A DNA stretch of 64,000 bases from an uncultured Sphingopyxis sp. (lineage in GTDB: Bacteria; Pseudomonadota; Alphaproteobacteria; Sphingomonadales; Sphingomonadaceae): positions 2,790,001 to 2,854,000 of the forward strand of contig NZ_LT598653.1 of assembly GCF_900078365.1 (NCBI RefSeq). The letters are read 5' to 3'. Below, in pieces: positions 61,101 through 64,000 of this stretch (position 1 is its first letter; each line of letters opens with the position of its first letter). The translations under genes were made by a program, and so were the position numbers. The notes under the pieces were generated by a model. It was given only the letters and a program-made list of their open reading frames with translations, was not told the DNA's origin and made no database searches.

Positions 61101-64000
61101 GCACCGCGACCTTCACCCAGACGGGCGGAGCCGTATCGCTCGGCGACATGAGCATCGACGCCGACGGTGTCGGCGGCGATGCGCAAGGCGTGTCGGGAAC
61201 GGGCGTCGGCGGCCTCGCGACGATCACTCTGTCGGGCGGCACGATCAACGTGGCCGACATCACGGCCTCGGCCAACGGCCAGGGCGGTTTCGGCCTGTCC
61301 GGCGATGACTTCGACCCGCTCAATATCGTGCCGAGCGGGACCGGCGGCCTCGGGCGCGGCGGCACGGCGACGATCAGCATCGACGGCACAGCCGTGGTCG
61401 AAGCCAGCGTCATCCAGGCCAGTGCGCGCGGCGAAGGGGGCGACGGCGGGCAGTTCGACACCTTCTTCAGCGACACGCCCGGCACCCCCGGCAATGCGGG
61501 CGAGGGCATCGGCGGCACCGCGACGGTGAATGTGCGCGGCGGCACGACGACCGCGAGCAGCCTGACCGCCGATGCGTCGGGGACCGGCGGCAATGGCGGC
61601 GACAGCTTCTTCTCCAGCAGCGGCGCCCCCGCCACCGGCGTCGGGGTCGGAGGCACCGGCGGCGCGGGCCGGGGCGGCACCGCGACGATCGCGCTCGAAA
61701 CCGCGATCGATGGCGTCGGCGCGGCGAGCAGCCTCGCGCTCGGCACGGGCGGCGCGGGAGGTCTCCACAATGTCGGCGGCGACGGTGGCGACGGCTTTGG
61801 CGGGACGGCGCAGGCGATCGTGACCGGCTTCGAGGCCGGCGACCTCGCGGTCATCATCGATTCGACCGGGATAGGCGGCAATGGCGCCGACGGGGGTGAC
61901 GGCGCGGGCGGCAGCGGCGGCAACGGCACCGGCGGCACCTCGCGGATATTGGCCGAGGGCGCAGGAGCGAGCCTGACCGCCCTGCAGAGCAACCTCATCT
62001 CGGCCGGCATCGGCGGCAATGGCGGCGCGGGCGGACTCGGTTTCGGCTTCCCTGCGGTCGCGCCCGACGGCGGCAATGGCGGCGACGGCCAGGGCGGCAC
62101 GATCGAGATTGCCGCGAGCGAGGGCGCGACCGTCGCGCTCGGTCTTGAAGACGGCGGCGACTTCGTCTCGCTCTCCAGCAGCGGAAGCGGCGGCGTCGGC
62201 GGGCTCGGCAGCAACAGCAGCTTCGGCGAAGGCAATCAGTCGGGCAATGGCGGCGACGGCGGCGCGGGAACCGGCGGCACCATCCGCCTTGTCGCGACGG
62301 GCGGAACGATCACCTCGAACGGCGAAGCGGTCGACATCACGGCGAGCGGCCTTGCCGGCGCAGGCGGCAGCGGCGGCACCGGCCAGGGCGGCGGCACCGA
62401 CGGCGGCCTCGGCAATCCGGGACAGACCACCGGCGGCCGCGTCGTAATCGAAACCGCGGCCGGCGCCTCAGGGCTCGGCGAGATCGATCTCGGCCCGACG
62501 AACATTGCGGCGAACGGCGATTTTGCGGGACGCATCGAATTGCGCGCGGGCGGCAATATCAGCTTCGCGGGCCTTACGGCCGAAGCACTCGGGATCGCCG
62601 CACCGACGAACAACGACACCGATACCGCGCTTGCGGGCATCTTCGTCGCGCCGACCGGCGGCACCATCGCCAGCCAGGGCGACGCCACGCTGACCACCGA
62701 CGGTTCGATCGGCGTCCATGCCCAGTCGAACGGCATATTCGACGTCGATGGCACCCTTACGATCGACGCGGGCGATCAGATCGACATCCGCCATGATGCG
62801 CGCGAAGGCGACGCTCCGACACTGCGCGCGAGCGGCGACCTGATCGCGACCGCGGTCACCAGCATCAGCGGCGCGCCGGGCAGCCTGATCGCCGCCGGTG
62901 GCGCGCTATCGCTGACCACCCCCGGCACGATCGGCGTCGACGGCCTCGGGGGGGACCCTGGTGCGCCACAACGAGCGCACCCTGGACAGTTCGAGATCGG
63001 CGTCGACGGCCTCGCGGGCGGCGACATCATATTGACCAGCACCGGCGCGACGAATGTCGAGCATGCCGAAGCCGTTAACGACTTCACGGCAGACGCGGCC
63101 AGCTTCGCGACCGGGCTCAATTCGATCATCACCGGCGGCGACATCGAGATCACCTCGCCGGGCGCGGTCGATCTCGGCAATTCGAGCGCGGGCGGCTTCG
63201 TTCAGGTTTCGGGGCAGTCGATCGCTTTCAACAATATCGACGCCGGTCTGACCGTCGGCCTGACGGCGAACGGGACGGCGCCGGGGGCGGAAGGCATCAG
63301 CGGCGGGTCGATTGCGGCCGGCGGCGACATCAACCTGTTCGCGGACAGCATCGCGCTGACCGGCCCGGTGACGGGCGACGCCTCCTTCTTCGCCTTCGGA
63401 ACCGGGGGCGCGGTTTCGGTGAACAGTGCCGACGTTGCCGGCACCATCTCGGTCTTCGCGGCCGACGATCTTGCCGGCAGCTTCGTCGCAGGCGGCGACA
63501 TCTTCCTCAATTCTGACGGCAATATCGATGCGTCGGCGCAAGCCAACGGCGGCTATGTCGACGGCAACGGCATCGGCACGGAGGGCAATCTGTTCGTCAT
63601 CGCCGCGGGCGACGCGGCGCTGACCGACAGTTCGGCGGCGCGCATGTTCGGCGTCAGCGCCGGGGGCGCCGCATCGATCGATGGCGGCATCGCGGGCGAG
63701 GACATGCTCGTCGTCGCCGCGACGACCGCCAGCCTGACCGACGTCAGCGTGGGCGACGACCTGACCGTCCGCACGCCCGGCAACATCGATGCGATCAACG
63801 TCAGCGCGACGGGCGCGGGCGCCGACACGCATATCCTCGACTTCTCATCAGATTCGGGCAGTCCGATCTTCACGATCGGGGTCGGTGAAGGAAGCGAAGG
63901 CGTCAACGGTGCCGACATCGTCATGGCGTCAGCGAACGGCGCGATCGACGCCGCCGGCCTTTCGGCGGGCGACGATATATTGCTCAACGCCGCGAACGGC
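58148..64000 (+). CDS. TpsA-type giant exoprotein, filamentous hemagglutinin N-terminal domain (partial at window end)
   Basis: The open frame from ATG 58148 runs 1951 codons to the window edge without a stop. After an extended signal peptide (RRLLESCALAAGMAALAYGA, PALAQ) the TPS domain follows: IVSGGGTPNGVSGTTTTTTV, QAQNVINWVPTDSAPTGGDI, and NAGGILIGASGVVNVGSLLL, the NPxGI-type landmark. The rest is a Gly-rich beta-helix of repeats of the pattern GGDGxGGTATxxVxGG with phases of roughly 60-90 residues, plus GTIxxxxG clusters late in the frame. It is likely a surface adhesin or matrix filament exported by the adjacent TpsB. A 66-bp in-frame insert (62949-63014) lies in this frame. The C-terminus is not seen. 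Confidence 0.9.
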   Translation, partial: MSFASRTTDMRATASFSPLHKRKRRLLESCALAAGMAALAYGAPALAQVAGTGTIVSGGGTPNGVSGTTTTTTVTQAQNVINWVPTDSAPTGGDIDLLPSGSTWNFVGTGDYTVLNRFVNGGGGSLSRQIALNGTVNSYVGSTTGPRGGNIWFYNAGGILIGASGVVNVGSLLLTTNDIVTTGGLFGPDGSIRFNGASGSTSAITVNGAINANVTGSPGSSYVALVAPRVVQAGAVRVDGSAAYVAAEQANIRINGGLFDIDVTVGAESGTAITHTGTTTGPAHLDTNGNQSRIYMVAIPKNDAVTMLVSGAIGYDDALSAQVDPDGAVRLSAGYNIVGGELAAAPVNATAANITAGDTLFRSDTTARASGAFAAAPTSSEGQFFVEGSGTFAGDASAVLTIGADQLGGATGGLTIQSGGTGGTPGNAAINVTGGTLSTPAGLAILAFGTPDAVTGDAQGGIAGLTITGGNVSAQGVTVDASGFGDLDAGGTSATGRGGSASISVSNAGSTLTAGNIFINAAGSGDNSFSDLPAVNGDGIGGTATLTVADGGAVGPVALLSLDATGTGGFGLTQSGDGTGGTARIRVSGAGSSLSATQSFVQAGGDGGGDFGPFQTQNGGDGIGGTAEFLVNADTASTVSAGQLLASALARGGDASGSENASGGDAAGGTATLTVDGGVNAQFTAITLNASAAAGSGFSPSGTTGQTGTATANDVTLSATNGSTIASSDYINLFAVGMGVSGENFGAGSGGDVAVGATAGGAITTANTLTVQAMGGSMGSIGQSAGNGIGGDIDFIADGGTIQAGIFDVDASSDTVGVTGAGGTAQGGTIDLLASDGGQIIATQDGFNNFTASARSGVSAAGTAATGGTIQLIADAGTIDLAVGADITADGTSGGGLGGPTGTGGAILIRVAADASSRIDAGDLFASAGGQTQAESETPPGVEAPAGNGQGGTMTVEVAGGALTGGFFELSAGGASAGGGTGTGGTATFTQTGGAVSLGDMSIDADGVGGDAQGVSGTGVGGLATITLSGGTINVADITASANGQGGFGLSGDDFDPLNIVPSGTGGLGRGGTATISIDGTAVVEASVIQASARGEGGDGGQFDTFFSDTPGTPGNAGEGIGGTATVNVRGGTTTASSLTADASGTGGNGGDSFFSSSGAPATGVGVGGTGGAGRGGTATIALETAIDGVGAASSLALGTGGAGGLHNVGGDGGDGFGGTAQAIVTGFEAGDLAVIIDSTGIGGNGADGGDGAGGSGGNGTGGTSRILAEGAGASLTALQSNLISAGIGGNGGAGGLGFGFPAVAPDGGNGGDGQGGTIEIAASEGATVALGLEDGGDFVSLSSSGSGGVGGLGSNSSFGEGNQSGNGGDGGAGTGGTIRLVATGGTITSNGEAVDITASGLAGAGGSGGTGQGGGTDGGLGNPGQTTGGRVVIETAAGASGLGEIDLGPTNIAANGDFAGRIELRAGGNISFAGLTAEALGIAAPTNNDTDTALAGIFVAPTGGTIASQGDATLTTDGSIGVHAQSNGIFDVDGTLTIDAGDQIDIRHDAREGDAPTLRASGDLIATAVTSISGAPGSLIAAGGALSLTTPGTIGVDGLGGDPGAPQRAHPGQFEIGVDGLAGGDIILTSTGATNVEHAEAVNDFTADAASFATGLNSIITGGDIEITSPGAVDLGNSSAGGFVQVSGQSIAFNNIDAGLTVGLTANGTAPGAEGISGGSIAAGGDINLFADSIALTGPVTGDASFFAFGTGGAVSVNSADVAGTISVFAADDLAGSFVAGGDIFLNSDGNIDASAQANGGYVDGNGIGTEGNLFVIAAGDAALTDSSAARMFGVSAGGAASIDGGIAGEDMLVVAATTASLTDVSVGDDLTVRTPGNIDAINVSATGAGADTHILDFSSDSGSPIFTIGVGEGSEGVNGADIVMASANGAIDAAGLSAGDDILLNAANG
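62929..63014. repeat. 20-bp direct repeat bounding a 46-bp ectopic insert in tpsA
   Basis: Perfect copies at 62929-62948 and 62995-63014 enclose 46 bases that break the Gly-rich pattern. The insert is in frame (22 codons) and adds GDPGAPQRAHPGQFE-type text between two TIGVDGL segments. In another frame it reads LVRHNERTLD. Confidence 0.7.

Noticed and set aside
58148..64000. Tandem Gly-rich text as a CRISPR or satellite repeat
   Set aside because: The repetition is at protein level with diverged DNA and an open frame, not spaced identical DNA units.

Overview
The window looks like chromosomal DNA of a high-GC alphaproteobacterium of the Sphingomonadales, most likely Sphingopyxis or a close relative. 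This is inferred from the GC-rich codon use, the gene content (DUF1476 ATP synthase inhibitor, STAS-fused MlaE, DUF2853, PgeF next to Lgt and a MidA-type methyltransferase) and the dispersed inverted repeats typical of that group. No rRNA, tRNA, CRISPR array, prophage or insertion sequence was found.

Layout. 1-12 kb: phasin end, clpS, an HxlR regulator divergent from an SDR / HCCA-isomerase pair, two DMT exporters, a DUF3011 protein, murA, a hydrolase, a threonine aldolase, argG and a DUF1801 gene whose best start is AUA. 12-23 kb: a CFA-synthase-type methyltransferase, a broken molybdoenzyme with its cytochrome b, an acyl-CoA synthetase, the operon lgt-midA-GNAT-pgeF, an SLC13 transporter and a cystathionine gamma-synthase-family enzyme. 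23-32 kb: a complete Mla lipid transport operon, a Gdx-type SMR exporter with a hairpin leader, a broken pepN, an epimerase and a DUF445 protein. 33-38 kb: an RND efflux pair and two GlsB-like stress proteins. 38.5-39.7 kb is gene-poor. 39.8-50 kb: a DUF2853-OmpA fusion, nadA, DUF4230, an MBL hydrolase, BlaR1/BlaI with its operator, an NsrR-like regulator divergent from two globins, and grxD-bolA-DUF1476.

50-64 kb is the most unusual part: one co-directional block encoding a secreted TPR-CHAT (caspase-like) protein, a CHASE2 adenylate cyclase, a periplasmic FecR-like protein, a TpsB outer-membrane transporter and a giant Gly-rich TpsA exoprotein that runs off the window end. The neighbourhood suggests a surface adhesin coupled to a periplasmic protease and cAMP signalling.

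A second theme is three short ectopic insertions, in the molybdoenzyme gene, pepN and tpsA. Each is bounded by a perfect 20-22 bp direct repeat of the target. Removing one repeat plus the insert restores a clean frame in the first two. Two of the inserts encode pieces of other housekeeping genes (msrP-like and malic-enzyme-like). Either an unusual patch-insertion process or a k-mer assembly artefact explains them, and the two should be told apart before either gene is called a pseudogene.
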